A model generated the notes under the pieces. The model was given only the letters and a program-made list of their open reading frames with translations. It was not told the origin of the DNA and did no database searches. Below, piece after piece: positions 25,101-36,181 of a DNA stretch of 64,000 bases (its first letter is position 1; the number at the start of each line of letters is the position of its first letter). Source of the stretch: Lethocerus indicus (Eukaryota > Arthropoda > Insecta > Hemiptera > Belostomatidae); contig JACDQD010000011.1 in NCBI GenBank assembly GCA_019843655.1, positions 11,264,604 to 11,328,603 on the forward strand. Direction: 5' to 3'. A program made the position numbers and the translations under genes.

Positions 25101-28100
25101 TTAAAGCTATGAATGATTTATTGGTATGTTTACCTCTCCTGAAGACCTGTTATTATAATGTTTTTGAAGTTTAACGCGGTTTTCCTCTTCCATATTAATG
25201 CCTAGATTTTCCCTGTTTGTTTTCGTTGTGTCCGCATACTATTAATCCATATTGACTCTAATTAGTATTATAATTGATTCAGTGTAGGGACTGCATTAAC
25301 GACTAAGACTCGCTCAAGTTTGTTAACGCGTCTTGTGTATACAGTTGCGCGGGGGCTCTCAAATTTCAGATTATTCGTCTCGAATAACAAGTCCGGTCTT
25401 GAAATGTAAACTCCTATTATAATTATTTTTAAGATTAGTTTATTGGACCGTCTGCGCCACGGTCAATTCTTTACAACGTTTAATTTTTCCGATGTAAGCC
25501 CTACCTAAAACCTGGAGTTCGAGACAGTAATCTAAGTAGTAACTTGTATCGTCTGTTATCTTCCAGTGTTTTTAGGTTTATGTGAGTCATCGTAAGTTGT
25601 TATTTTTCAGCCGAAGGAAACAGTGGTGACTAGATGGCGCGTGGATCCTTGGGCCAGAGGATCGTATTCTTTCGTGGCCGTCGGCGCTTCTGGTAGCGAC
25701 TACGACGTGCTCGCAGCTCCAGTGGTACCGCATTCTTCCACGCCCCAGACTACTCCGCAGACTCCGAGACTCTTCTTCGCCGGTAAGTCATTTTATTTTT
25801 ATTCTACTCCAATATATATAACACAAAGGAATAGTCGGAAGGAAAGGTTTTAGCAAAATATCATTCTTAAGGTCCAAAATTAATTTTGATTGCGCGCAAT
25901 ATAAATGGTTTGAGTAAAACGAAAAAAAATATTGTCACAAAATTTGATGTAATGACACAGATCAGTAGTCTCAATCATCTTGTTTGAAAAACTATTGAGC
26001 TGTTGGCTCCATAACGTTGAAGGGTGTAAAATTTCAGGTATTAATGTGAACTGATTATGCGTGATAATAATACTTTCATTATTTTTACGTTTCCGGTTCA
26101 ATGCACTTTGATTAGGGACCGATTCCATTTTAGCTTGGGATTGGGGATATCTGTTTGAAATAAAAAATCTATTTATTTTATTTGGTCGGGACCCTTCGAC
26201 AAATTCTTAATCACATCTTCTGTGTAACTGCCCTACAAAAAATTTCCAAGTGTCTGTGCAATTGGGGAGGGGGGTTACTTTGAAAACGCAAAACTTTGAT
26301 TGGGAGGATGATCTTAATTGAACTTTAAAATTTTACTTTCTTTTAAAAGTTTAATGATGTTTTTGATAGCGGCCCGGACCCTTTGTGCTATGAAATATTA
26401 ACGCCTAAGCGGATTCGCTTTCGCGTCTCCCGAGTTACTTTCGAGTTTAATTTTTCGGCACCGCCAACACCCAGTCCCAGCCTTTACTTTTCAAATAGCC
26501 ATCTTTCGATCGAATAAATGAATCGAATATCCACCTTTTTAAAATTCCAGTTTAGCGGCTCGAGTGATATGCAGTTTCGCAACGACAATCCTAGAATACA
26601 TTCGGCGTAATGTGAAATTTAAATAACCCCTCCGTATTGTGAAATGTCTGAAGTGAATATATAATGCGGGCAAATCGCGGCCGTGAATATTGTGGGCAAA
26701 AGTGACGACCTCTTAAAAATGCTCGGTTATGCTAATACCGAAAACCTTGGTAACCCCATCCATAAGCGTTTGAGAATCACGATTTTGTACAATGTATCTA
26801 TACTACGAGTACGCTACTCCTGTCATAGTAATTACTATTTCTTACACTATATGCTTCAAACTATCGAGACGGTCGATGTTTTACGAAATTAATTTTAAGT
26901 CTGTAAATATTCTATTTTGGATTTTTCTGGCGTTTATAGGGAGTTCTTATTCAAGGAAAATTCGGTCCACCGCCGTTTTTCGAAACCGGGATTTATAAGC
27001 CGCCAAATGACATGTTTACCGCCCGTAAGTTTCATTCGTACGGCCGGATCATAAAACAATAAAACTCGGGCGTGTAAGTCGCGGGGAGTTTAAGTTTTAT
27101 GACGCGTTATGATTCCGTTCCTATTCCAATCCACGGCGCAGTATCCCAAGTGGCTTTTTGAATGTCTGGGGGCGGCGGGAGGCCCCGCTTTTATGGCGTA
27201 GAGCCGGAAAATAAAATCGGCGTAAAAGTTGTCCTCGTTGAATGTCGCCGTTGCGTCAAACTAACGGCACATCAGTGTTGGCGCTCCCTCTCACTCTCCC
27301 TCCCTCCCTCTATCGCTCCATCCCTCTCAAGTCTTCTTCCTCGAAACTTCGTCCGAGGGTCGTAAAAGAAAAAAATGCTCCCCCCCCCCTTTTTTCGTAT
27401 GCGAGCGACCGCCGCTTTCATTTATTCGCCGTTACTCCCTCGGACCTTTATTGGGGGGCATAAAGCCCCGAACTTCGTCTCGGTCTTCGGTGCGGCCCCC
27501 ACCGAATTCGGACTTGAGAGTGTCGGTCGCATTTACTACTTTTATATTTACTCTTTAGGTAACGCCCGGGGACGCAACAAGCCGACCGTTCAATTTTATC
27601 TAGTGATAAACTACAAGGGGGAACCGACTCATTTTTATAGCGTGTTCGCTCCGGTCGATATTCAAGGGAACGCGTTAATAATCTCCTCCCTAAGTTGTAA
27701 CAGCCCCTCATTATATATTTGTACAGCCCAAAGTTTTCTTACGGGCCATCAACGAAAATATTAGTTTTCACTAACATTTTATTGATATGGTTGGATATAT
27801 GAATGATTTAATCAAACTGAATATAATTGTGTTTGTTTATGCGGACCTATACGTACACGTTATTCCTTACATTATTACTCCAAGTGCGCGCATGAAATTT
27901 CACTATTTTTTTTCAACTTAAACCCCCCAATTTCAGCGTATTCACATGGCGTTATCACTGCATCTTATATTAAGGAAGCAGTTCACAAGAAAAATCGCTA
28001 AATATTTCCTTACACGCACACGCCTCGAGTTAATTCAAACGCTGAAACAAATATTTTTAGGAATGTTTACAACCTAAGAAAAATTGTTGTTGTGTGTTTG

Positions 28101-31100
28101 CAGAATTTTTAGGTTAGGGTCCAGTTTTTGTCGTCGAGAAGTCTACCACCGATAAATTTTGTTAAAAACCGTTGATAGTGTTTGGCTTAACGCCCATTGG
28201 AGGTGACTGCGCTTATCTGGCTGGGAGTGTACTTGTACTGTACTTTGGCGTTTTGCGCTTTGATCACTGTCATTGGCTTTATCCACTGATAAAGCCGAAT
28301 CTCGTTAACCCTCGGCCGCGGCATCTCAACCACAACCGGCCTTTCGCTAGGCGCAGCTGATTTTTATTGACAGCTTCGAATTACGCCTGTCCCCTCCTAC
28401 ACGCAGTACGGTTTTTTGTTTGCCTCTTTGCTGTGTACGCTTCCCATTCGCAGCCAGATCAAAGACGACCGATGAGTGACTGTCGGCCCCCCCTCAATCT
28501 CAAAACCTGCACTGTGGGTCCATTCCTCGCATTATAATCATACAATACTATATTTGATATTTAATTTATGTCCCGTATCCGCATTTCGGATGCAGAACCT
28601 ACGATTAAAATCAGTTTAATCAGGAAAATATCCCCGTAGCCCCAGAAAATCATTAATTGTATTAAGCTTGTATTACATAACAATAGGATTTCTAACTTTT
28701 AGAACTAGGGATGACAAATTTTTTCTTTCACATTAAACAATATACACTTTCTAATAATGTTTTATGTATAAGTGGGCCTACTGATACGGTGGGATGAAAT
28801 AAATTTATGTAATTTTGGAAAACAGATTTTCGTAAAATGGAATTTAAGGCTCGCAGTACCTCCGTTAAAGTTTACTCCGAGCTTTCATTAATTCTAATGA
28901 AAAATCCCTTTACTCCTATTGCCAGTGGACCGGGGTTTGACATTCATTTGTGTCGGCACTAGCTCCGCAAATGGCCGTGCGCTTTTTCTGACTTTGCATT
29001 GCCCCGAAGCTCATCGCTTGAATATTTACTTTTAGTGTTTTCTTCCGGCTTCTTTCGGCCGGGAAAAGAAAGTAACGGTAAAGTAGCGGCGGTTGGCGCT
29101 CCGTTCTCATTGTCGGATGACGGCCGGTCGTCTTGGGACACTGTTATGACTGGGACCCGTTATGCAAACACCCCGGATATTCAACCCGATGGGGGCACCT
29201 TGGGTACCTCCCCAATGTGTATTGCAGCGGATAACACTGCTTTACACAATCCCAGTTCTAATAGCCAGTGTATATTCACCCTGCAGTCACTGGAGTAAAG
29301 TTTTTTCAACGGCCTATCTAAGGGTACATCTAATTATTTACCACGCTTATATATATTAAAAAATTTAGTACAGCCTTCCATAATAGCTCTACCCCCTAAC
29401 TGCCCATTTCATTTGCTATTTGTCTCGGTCCTACCTCGGTCATGATATACGAACACCTTGCAGCTTATTAACTGCAGATTTCTGTCTCCTCTGAATGGCT
29501 GCTCGCCATCTTCAATAGCGGCGTTAGTCACTTTGGATGTTTTTTGGGCATCCTCACTGCACTGTCACTGTCACCTGCACTGTCAGTTCCTTGGGTGGAC
29601 TTGTTCCGATAAACTAGCGCCCACTGAGGGTGGTGCGGAAATGTACCTAACTGAAGTTCGTTGGGTTCACCTGTGTCGATAAACTAGCGCCCCCTGAGCG
29701 TGGTGCGGAAATGTACTGAACTATAAAGTTAGTTGGTTCCACATACACCGATAAACACTAGCCCCCGCCCCCCTGAGGGTGGTGCGGAAATGTAACGAAC
29801 TAAAGTTCGTCGAGTTCACTTGAACCAATAAACTAGCGCCCCCTGAGGGTGGTACGGAAATGTACTGAACTACAGTTCGTTGGGTTCACCTGCACCGATA
29901 AACTAGCGCCCCCTGAGGGTGGTGCGGAAATGTACTTAACTAAAGTTCGTTGGTTGCACTTGCAACGATAAACTAGCGCCCCCTGAGCGTGGTGTGGAAA
30001 TGTACCTAACTAAAGTTCGTCCGGTGCACTTGCACCGATTAACATGATTACTAAAAATAAACTTTTTTCAATAAAGTTTGGATCAACTGGAAAACTTTTA
30101 TGATCGTAAATACACAATACCAGACAGGTCATACATTTGGAAGTCAGAACCTAATAGTTGTGACCAGTTGCGTGATCAGATATATATTTGACCGATAATC
30201 CGACAAAGACAGAAGAGATTTTTTAAATTTAAAATTAATTTTTTAAATTAACTATTAATTCAACTCGGAAAAAAGAGTGGAATATATTATTTTTATTAAA
30301 TAACTTACCTTAATTTAAGTACATAATTTACCTTGTTTTATTTATTATTTGGCACAATTACTGTAATGCTGATATCTCTCTGATGGTCAGTCTGGTTGTT
30401 CTTCACGATCAATAACAAGCTCTCGAGACGCGATCAAAGTTTATTTACTTCCTTCAGGAGAAGTCGCTTTATTGGTATTGTGCAATAAATAAAATTTCCG
30501 CCCCATAATTCCTGTTTACTAACCATATCATATATACTTCTTCCTGTGCGGTACAATGCCCCCCCCCATTCCGTTTTACGACTGGCGCTCTCCCCCCGGT
30601 CCCAATACCATCCTCTGCTGGGACAGAATGAAGGAGAGCCGACGCCGAAAAATACCGATACGCCAGCGGTGAAAATAAATATAAAAACACATTGCTGTTT
30701 ATGTTTCAATTATGTTTTACGAGGCGATGGGAAACACAAAAACGATGCCGTTATTCAAAACTTTTTCCCCCACAGACTTATTTCGAAGTGGGGACCATGA
30801 TCAAATTGCGAACGATATTAAATTGCCCGCCGACAAGGGACATGCCAACAACTTAATTGATGTGTCTCCAAATTTTTCTTCAGAAACAAGCATTGACGTT
30901 GCTCGTGTGAATTAAAAACATCATTTGTTACATGTAAATTTAGTACTCGTGCGGAATGCAACTGTTATACGCAAGGTTGGTAGGGCCTGATGTCTTGTAT
31001 CGTCATGGAAACAAAGTAAGACGACGGCTATGTCCCCTCCTGCAGGCCCTCCGGTATAATGCACGAGGGTCCAAGTGTCCATTACGTTTAGGGGGGAGGG

Positions 31101-34100
31101 GGGTCAGTTAGTATTTCGTACAGTTTCATCCCCGTTCATGGTCCGCATTCAGGGCCGTTTGCAGTCCATCGCATAAAGGAAACAGCGCCGCCCCCTGCAG
31201 TATTTAAACTGGCTTCTGTCCCGGTCATAGAACGAGATGACCGGTATTTCCTATCTACAGTTCAGAAGGACCATGTTGTCTTTGTTATCACTACTTACTA
31301 TTGTTCATAAACGACAGGCTCTGTATGCCATCATATTCGGCCATTCGGAATATATAAATATATAATATATATACTTAGTTTAGTTAAAGTTTCTCTAAAA
31401 ATAACGCTGGAAATAAAATTTGATTTAGTCTCGTAATTTTTCCCCTTTCTGACAGTTTTCCATATGTGGAACTTTAAAGCTTCGAAACACTTATCATAGT
31501 TTTTATTGCCGTACCAGCTGTGGTAAAAATAAAAATTTAATGTCCCTCCCCCTCCCCCTAGACTGGATTTATGAATGTGGCCCGCGCTTAATGCCGACTA
31601 TCCCTTAACGCCTGGGCATCTGTGCCGGCTTAGTTACACCGCCCTCCCTCCCGGTTTACGACATCCCTTACCCCCACTGTCCCCTTCGCGATTGGACATT
31701 ACCGACAGGTTATTGGCGTATATGAAATTCTGAAACGCGGGGATTTCGCGACTGAAATGGGCGGCGGTTCGGGTGTTCATAAAAAAATCATCGAATTGGC
31801 TTCACGACATTTTCGTCGATATTTCATTAAAAAATTCGTAAACACCACACAATTCTGAACCTGTACGGACAGAAAGGTAGACAGACAATCCTCACTCGAA
31901 TTTTAATTAATTAAACCATTTATTTATTAATTAGAAACATCGAGATGTCTGACGACCGTTCTCGATGTACGAATTAAACGGCTTTCCTACCTGCCAACCC
32001 TTAATTTACAGATCGTATGGGCCCAAATATTCGAGTTAGGGCCGGTGAAGGCCCTACGCCATTAACACAGTGGGCGGCTGAGACTGCGGGAGATTTGGGG
32101 AATGCCCCCGGCGATCAAACCCCGGCCCCGGCCCCGCCTTAATTTACATTTGTAAACGCCGCTATGCCGAGTTATTTGCTTGTTGAGTGCCCTGGCAGCA
32201 CGGTTTGATTCCCGGCAGGAATCCCTTACCATGAATTCCTGGGCCGACACCCTCGGCCCTGCTCTACAACCGCGGTAACTAATATAAGCACGCGAAGTGA
32301 CTACTGAAGACGGAAGAATCGCTGAGAAAAAAAAAAAAAATGTATGCGAGCGGACAGTTCTGTTTGAGTTGTTATAAAATGAATTCATCGACTGTTTGTA
32401 GAGAGAAAAACTCCAAACTATGACATCGTGGGTTTTACGCCTTTACGCCCTCTTAATTAATAATAAACCTTTATTGTTCTAACAAAACACAGAGTAATAA
32501 GCAAAATGAACTGACGAAGTATAATAGTCTATTTGAAATTAATTAAAATATCAGACTAATGAAATATAAAGGGAGGCCCATTTGTGGGTAGCCTCTCTCA
32601 AATTATAATTTGGATGAAAATTACGAGGCTTTGTTTTCATATAATTTGAATGTTTCCATTGTGCTATCCGTTCTTCGTGTAATTAACCGAATCGGGGCGA
32701 TTTTGAAATTTTTTTTCGAAATTTGAAATTTAATTATAATTTCCCGGAACCGGTCGTATTCGTAGTAGTCAGTAATGCGACACGATATGACGGTACGAAG
32801 GACGAACACCGGTTCGACGACGACGAATCTACTCCGATACCGTAATACTTATGAAAAATAGAGCCTCATTAGGCGGACATTACTATAGTACTATCGAGAG
32901 ACACTGCAGATAAAAATTTCGGAGTCAACTTGCATGTTGGGAGTGAGGAGGGACGAAAAAACCTTTTGTGAGGGAAACGAGTGTTTAGAGAGGACGCGGC
33001 CGGCTCCGGTGAGTGGGGGGGGAATTTCCCTCCCCGAGGAGAATTATCTGTAAAGCGGGGCGGGAACAGTCGGTCGGCCACAGTCAATACGGGGCCCCCC
33101 AAAAAAGACGTGGCCGGAACAAAGGCCGCAAATGAACGGGCCGCGATATTGGGCCTCCGTTTGATCCGCGCTCCCTTTCCGCATTCGGCTCCGGTTTAAA
33201 TAATTCGCTGCCCTTACTCGGCCCAACCGTCTGACAACTCAATTCCAAGTATTTTCTCCAGACCTGAGCTGGAAAGAAAATTCAGCAATGCCAACCCACC
33301 GAGATTAAAAATAACTCGGTCTGCATTACGTTATTAATAGCCCTACTCATCCCCGGTAATGCGGGGGATAAACAAGTTATAATATCGACAGGATTAACGG
33401 CGCCTGCCTGTCGATCTACACTTCGGTCGGACCCTGATGATGAAACGTCGGAAGCGGACAACACCCGAGGGGCCGCAGAAGGAAAATTTTTGTAATACTC
33501 ATATATTACTGTTTTCGCGTCCCGAAAAACTATATATTTTTATTCGATTTATGAATGTTTTTGCGTTGTTTCGATGTGCATTCTTCCCGAAATTCGGCGG
33601 ATCCGTCTACCGCCCGTTAATCTCCTACCACGTAGAATCCCCATACCCGACTCAAAAGAATCGACTTAAACCGATAAATTAGACTTCTAAGACCATTACT
33701 AAAACGGACATCAAAATTGACCTTAAGTAACAAACTGACAATATACAAAGCGATACTTAAACCGACATGGACATACGGTACAGAGCTATGGGGTTCCACC
33801 GAGACATCCGACATCGCTCGCATCCAGAGATCCCAATCTAAAATCAAATGCTCCCCGGTACGTTTCTAACCACACAATACACCACGGCCTCAACATACCG
33901 ACAGTCGACGAAGTCGCAAAATCCCGGTTCCTGAAGTTCCACTCCCGCCTTTCTCCTCATCCCAATCCACTCGTTCAGTCCCTTCCCTTCACTTACCCAT
34001 CCATTACACCCCCGCGTCGGCTTAAACGCCGCTGGCCTAGAGATCTTCTTAGCCCTTAGACCATAATTGTTCTTGTGTCAAAAGTGCCGTCTTTGGGTGG

Positions 34101-34364
34101 TTTCTTTTATCACGATATACACGTGAAACAAATACATACAGCATTTGTACTAAATAAAAACATCTTCTGCACTGTTTTATAACTAATTAAAGGACAAGTT
34201 TTAATTTAATGTAAATATTTGTTGCAGGGGAGCACACTATCCGCAACTACCCGGCCACCGTCCACGGTGCGTTCTTGAGCGGTCTGCGCGAGGGCGGACG
34301 CATCTCGGACCAGTTCCTCGGCTGTCCCTACGCCCTCGACCCCACCGCCTCGCAGATCAATTGA
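18996..34364 (+). CDS. KDM1A: Lysine-specific histone demethylase 1 (LSD1/KDM1A), spliced, C-terminal part
   Basis: This is the joined CDS 18996-19148, 22072-22308, 22800-22960, 25611-25782, 34228-34364 (860 nt). It opens inside a codon (two bases of a Val) and gives about 286 residues before TGA. LSD1 is a nuclear FAD-dependent amine oxidase that demethylates H3K4me1/2 in CoREST-type repressor complexes. The join covers the distal half of the amine-oxidase domain. Visible landmarks are [48 protein letters not shown] (its lysine corresponds to human K661), [38 protein letters not shown] (human W751 and Y761 retained) and [20 protein letters not shown], whose Glu contacts FAD. All introns are GT-AG, and exon phases join without error. 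The SWIRM domain, N-terminal FAD half and tower would be upstream of the window. Relative to human LSD1 there is a roughly 7-residue insertion after LGVLKQ and a short C-terminal tail. Family identity is very secure; paralogue LSD2 fits less well. Confidence 0.97.
19429..20014 (-). mobile_element. Internally deleted Tc1/mariner element (non-autonomous)
   Basis: TIRs of roughly 80 bp start CAGAGGGGTCCAAA at both ends and are flanked by TA (19427-19428 and 20015-20016). The minus strand retains a transposase start ([20 protein letters not shown]) joined after a large deletion to the C-terminal end: [13 protein letters not shown], then in another frame [20 protein letters not shown] and [11 protein letters not shown]. 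The D-P-x-LNFF-type end of the DDE domain is visible, but the catalytic centre is gone. It sits in an LSD1 intron, opposite to the gene. Confidence 0.92.
21756..21978. mobile_element. piggyBac-type MITE (223 bp)
   Basis: A 13-bp TIR, CCCTCTATGGGCC, has its inverse at the other end. TTAA lies directly on both sides (21752-21755 and 21979-21982), the piggyBac target duplication. The interior is AT-rich with no transposase remnant. It lies about 90 bp upstream of the LSD1 exon at 22072. Confidence 0.9.
22072..22308 (+). CDS. KDM1A: LSD1 exon with the FAD-site lysine
   Basis: The acceptor is ctgtaatttcag, ending at 22071, and the donor is AGAG|GTCAGT at 22309. The exon encodes 78 complete residues from [13 protein letters not shown] to [19 protein letters not shown] carries the lysine equivalent to human K661, which positions the water near flavin N5. 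Between LGVLKQ and [11 protein letters not shown] there are eight residues ([12 protein letters not shown] region) where human LSD1 has a much shorter link, so this surface loop is expanded. A piggyBac-type MITE lies about 90 bp upstream. Confidence 0.97.
22309..22799 (+). other. LSD1 intron (491 bp)
   Basis: GT-AG, phase 1. It is the shortest intron seen in this gene. Its only notable structure is a strong 52-nt hairpin at 22679-22730, about 70 nt before the acceptor. Confidence 0.92.
22679..22730. repeat. 52-nt near-perfect hairpin in LSD1 intron
   Basis: Arms at 22679-22700 and 22709-22730 pair over 22 bp with one mismatch. The core is AAATTGATCCCCC against GGGGGATCAATTT, with loop TATTCATC. 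It resembles neither a TIR pair with a target duplication nor a typical animal pre-miRNA, whose stem is longer. Confidence 0.85.
22800..22960 (+). CDS. KDM1A: LSD1 exon, [10 protein letters not shown] to GNNTVPQ
   Basis: The acceptor is ttttccttccag, ending at 22799, and the donor is CAG|GTATGG at 22961 (phase 0). It encodes 53 complete residues: [20 protein letters not shown], then [18 protein letters not shown] and the IAVLKGIFG helix. These are near-identical to the same block in animal LSD1 proteins. A foldback repeat copy sits only 70 bp beyond the donor. Confidence 0.97.
22961..25610 (+). other. LSD1 intron (2.65 kb)
   Basis: GT-AG, phase 0. It holds a short foldback-family copy at 23031-23155. 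From about 23160 to 25600 I see unique AT-rich sequence with no recognisable repeat or exon. Confidence 0.9.
23031..23155 (-). repeat. Foldback repeat family, short copy
   Basis: Left to right it reads ACCTGTTTTGTGGTCTGCGA, GGGGTTGGAATAC, CGTAGATTTCGTG-TTTCTGTCTCC, CGCTGGTTTGGTCTTTTG. After a short spacer it reads the inverse GAGACAGAAACACACGAATCTAC. The ends are asymmetric: only the left has the extra 33 bp. AAATTGATGGTAA to the left and AAATTGATAGTAA to the right form a probable diverged target-site duplication. Confidence 0.88.
25611..25782 (+). CDS. KDM1A: LSD1 exon with [14 protein letters not shown] and FFAG
   Basis: The acceptor is gttatttttcag, ending at 25610, and the donor is GCCG|GTAAGT at 25783. 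It encodes 57 complete residues. [20 protein letters not shown] holds the residues equivalent to human W751 and Y761 near the substrate pocket; the residue two after that Tyr is Phe rather than Tyr. The Ser/Thr/Pro/Gln-rich spacer after LAAPVV replaces the Pro-rich spacer of human LSD1, and the exon ends in TPRLFFA, leading into the FAD-binding GEHT. Confidence 0.97.
29472..30211 (+). repeat. 70-bp minisatellite element, copy 2 (array inverted)
   Basis: The order is a foldback-type end (CTGCAGATTTCTGTCTCC), a module reading GCTCGCCATCTTCAATAGCG and CACTGCACTGTCACTGTCAC, six or so 70-bp units on the minus strand (about 29611-30042), the arm CTAAAAATAAACTTTTTTCA ... TTGGATCAAC, then the same 120-bp flank that ends copy 1. 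Array orientation relative to this flank is opposite to that in copy 1. It lies in the last LSD1 intron. Confidence 0.9.
33630..34165 (+). mobile_element. Jockey-like LINE 3' fragment, copy 2
   Basis: It encodes, with stops and frameshifts, [45 protein letters not shown], then [18 protein letters not shown] and [17 protein letters not shown]. It is followed by a 3' UTR shared with copies 3 and 5 and by AATAAA at 34153-34158. It starts at ACGTAGAATCC, the same internal point where copies 3, 4 and 5 start. About 30 bp are missing after QSK. It lies in sense orientation in the last LSD1 intron. Confidence 0.92.
34228..34364 (+). CDS. KDM1A: LSD1 terminal coding exon
   Basis: The acceptor is atatttgttgcag, ending at 34227, with a weak, A-interrupted pyrimidine tract. 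The first two bases complete a Gly codon, followed by [20 protein letters not shown] and [11 protein letters not shown], the last FAD-contacting segment and C-terminal helix. The tail [13 protein letters not shown] is lineage-specific, and the stop is TGA at 34362-34364. A sense-strand Jockey-like LINE fragment ends about 60 bp upstream of the acceptor. Confidence 0.97.
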
Positions 34365-34520
34365 TGATTCCTCTTCCGAACCCCACCAGCAGAACACTCC
34401 TCTCTTACTACTACGGGGCATTAATTTTAACTGCGCCTCGGCGTTATAACTTGTGTAATTCGCGTTTTTATCATTTTTTCTACTTTTATTTTTAATTAAA
34501 GTGAATTACCTTTGAAAATC
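34365..34520 (+). other. KDM1A: LSD1 3' untranslated region
   Basis: This is the sequence from the stop codon to just past the poly(A) signal, about 150 nt. It becomes T-rich towards its end. The 3' limit is inferred from the ATTAAA at 34495 and the following T/GT-rich stretch; the cleavage base cannot be read. Confidence 0.7.
34495..34500 (+). terminator. Poly(A) signal ATTAAA of LSD1
   Basis: ATTAAA, the commonest variant of AATAAA, lies 131 nt after the LSD1 stop. A T-rich stretch (ccccctttattcgttttatt, 34520-34539) follows as a plausible downstream element. No canonical AATAAA occurs between the stop and this site. Confidence 0.6.
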
Positions 34521-36094
34521 CCCCTTTATTCGTTTTATTTCCAACTCTAGAATCAGTCGATAACAAGAAATTAATTTAAAAACCCGACAGATGTAATACA
34601 GTCTATTACAATAAATGTTGAATTGCCAGAACTTGTGAAATAGTTCCCAAAATTTTTTATACGGGGCTTGTCAGGCGAATTGATTTTTAACTGTAAATTT
34701 TCAAAATATTCTTCAGTCTGTCGTATCAGTGCTTTGTTAAAAGCCAGTTGGGTTTTATAGGGCCGAATTTGTCCCGATGTCCCAATCAATTGTTCTCTGT
34801 TCTCTGTTATTATTTCATATCTCGAAATATTGTTTGTTGGGTTGGCAGTTTTACCCGGGTAGTTTTGACATCCGACATTCGCTCAGGACGTGTTAATTCG
34901 ACTAATGAGCCGCAATCGGTAACCGGATACGAGTGTTCGTTACGGGTCCGTCGAAAACCGTGGACGCGGGGTTGTTTGAGGGTGATTGTAGGGGGACAAT
35001 TGTTATTTAAATTCGAGTCAAAATAAATTGCCCGGCAGTAAATATTGTTTGTTGGGCCTTTACGGGTTGAATGGGGCGCCTCCCCCGGGCCCGGTTTTGT
35101 CCGATTGTCGGGCGAAATTTGAGAGGGAGAGGAAATAGAGTGATAAATAGTAGTGTAAATGTTGACGGTGGATAGAGCCCCGAGCGGGGGTGGCCCCGCT
35201 CTCCAATTAATTGTTTAAAGGCCACCAATCTGGCTCTCTGCCAGTAAATAAATAGAGTAAATAACAGTGCCCAACCGATTGTTCCTTCGGTGACGACTGC
35301 AAAAGTGGACCGATTAATAAAACGGCAATTTTCATCGCCGAAACAGTTTCCCGGTCGACATATCCGAAAACAGCTCAACATTCGAGTGCGTGACCGCGAC
35401 TCGAACGACAGTTTAATTCGTAACACACGGGGGAATTACTATTTCTGCGACCAGCAATTTACAAATTCCGAGAGAACAGATAAGGATTGAGTAGTTTCTT
35501 CAAATAATCGTAATCCAACGAGGAAATAAGGGAAGAAGAGATTTTAAAACCGGGCGAGAAACTCTACAATAAACGAGTAAAAACCAAGTAGACGACGAAC
35601 TGAAGAAAGCGCATAACGGGCAAATTTGCCGATTTCGCAAAAGAAAGTAAAAAGAAAAAAATATTAAAGGAGATGGCCCATTTATAATGGGAGTAGTTGC
35701 GGGTATAAGGAGCAGTATTCGGAATTGAACTATCGACGACCGTAGTTTAAGAAATAGTCGTTTTATTACTCACATCAGTTCAAGTCCAAAGAGTACTATA
35801 AACCCCTCACTCTCTCATAGCTCTGTCTGTTCCTACCGTCGTTCAACTTTTCGTTGCTCGAATTATAAAATAACGTCGGTGTCAAGGGGAAAGTTCATTT
35901 AAACTTAATGTTTGTGAGTGTGGGCAACTGGCAAATATGCACGAACCCTCCCCCCCCCACGTTCAGGCTTCCTCTAACCCACTAGAGATATAAATCAAAT
36001 AAGACAGACAGAGGCTACAATATCTCACTCTCTCTCGTGTCCCCGGATCGCTCCTTCTCTTTCCCTCCCACTTAAAAAAGTCCTAAGACCTCGG

Positions 36095-36095
<1 letters not shown>

Positions 36096-36178
<83 letters not shown>
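36096..36178. repeat. Compound (CT)n(TA)n microsatellite
   Basis: (CT)20 at about 36096-36135 runs directly into (TA)n to about 36178. Confidence 0.98.

Positions 36179-36181
<3 letters not shown>

Larger units (their letters stand above)
25783..34227 (+). other. LSD1 last intron (8.4 kb)
   Basis: GT-AG, phase 1. It contains the minisatellite element at 29472-30211 and a sense Jockey-like fragment at 33630-34165. 25783-29471 and 30212-33629 are otherwise unique sequence with a C-run near 27378-27389 and GC-rich patches; the open frames there are compositionally biased and match nothing known to me. Confidence 0.9.

Noticed and set aside
27375..27764. 129-codon + strand frame
   Set aside because: It begins in a C-run, has no recognisable domain, and lies in the last LSD1 intron with no splice support.
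28100..28125. TTAGG-type telomeric repeat
   Set aside because: Only TTTAGGTTAGGG once, with no tandem array.
29611..30042. Hammerhead ribozyme in the satellite unit (CTGAGGG ... CGGAAA on one strand)
   Set aside because: The CUGANGA core is not met (GGG instead of NGA) and the bases between the two motifs cannot form stem II.
34571..34789. 72-codon minus-strand frame just past the LSD1 3' end
   Set aside because: The composition is not clearly non-coding, but no homology, splice site or poly(A) evidence supports a converging gene.
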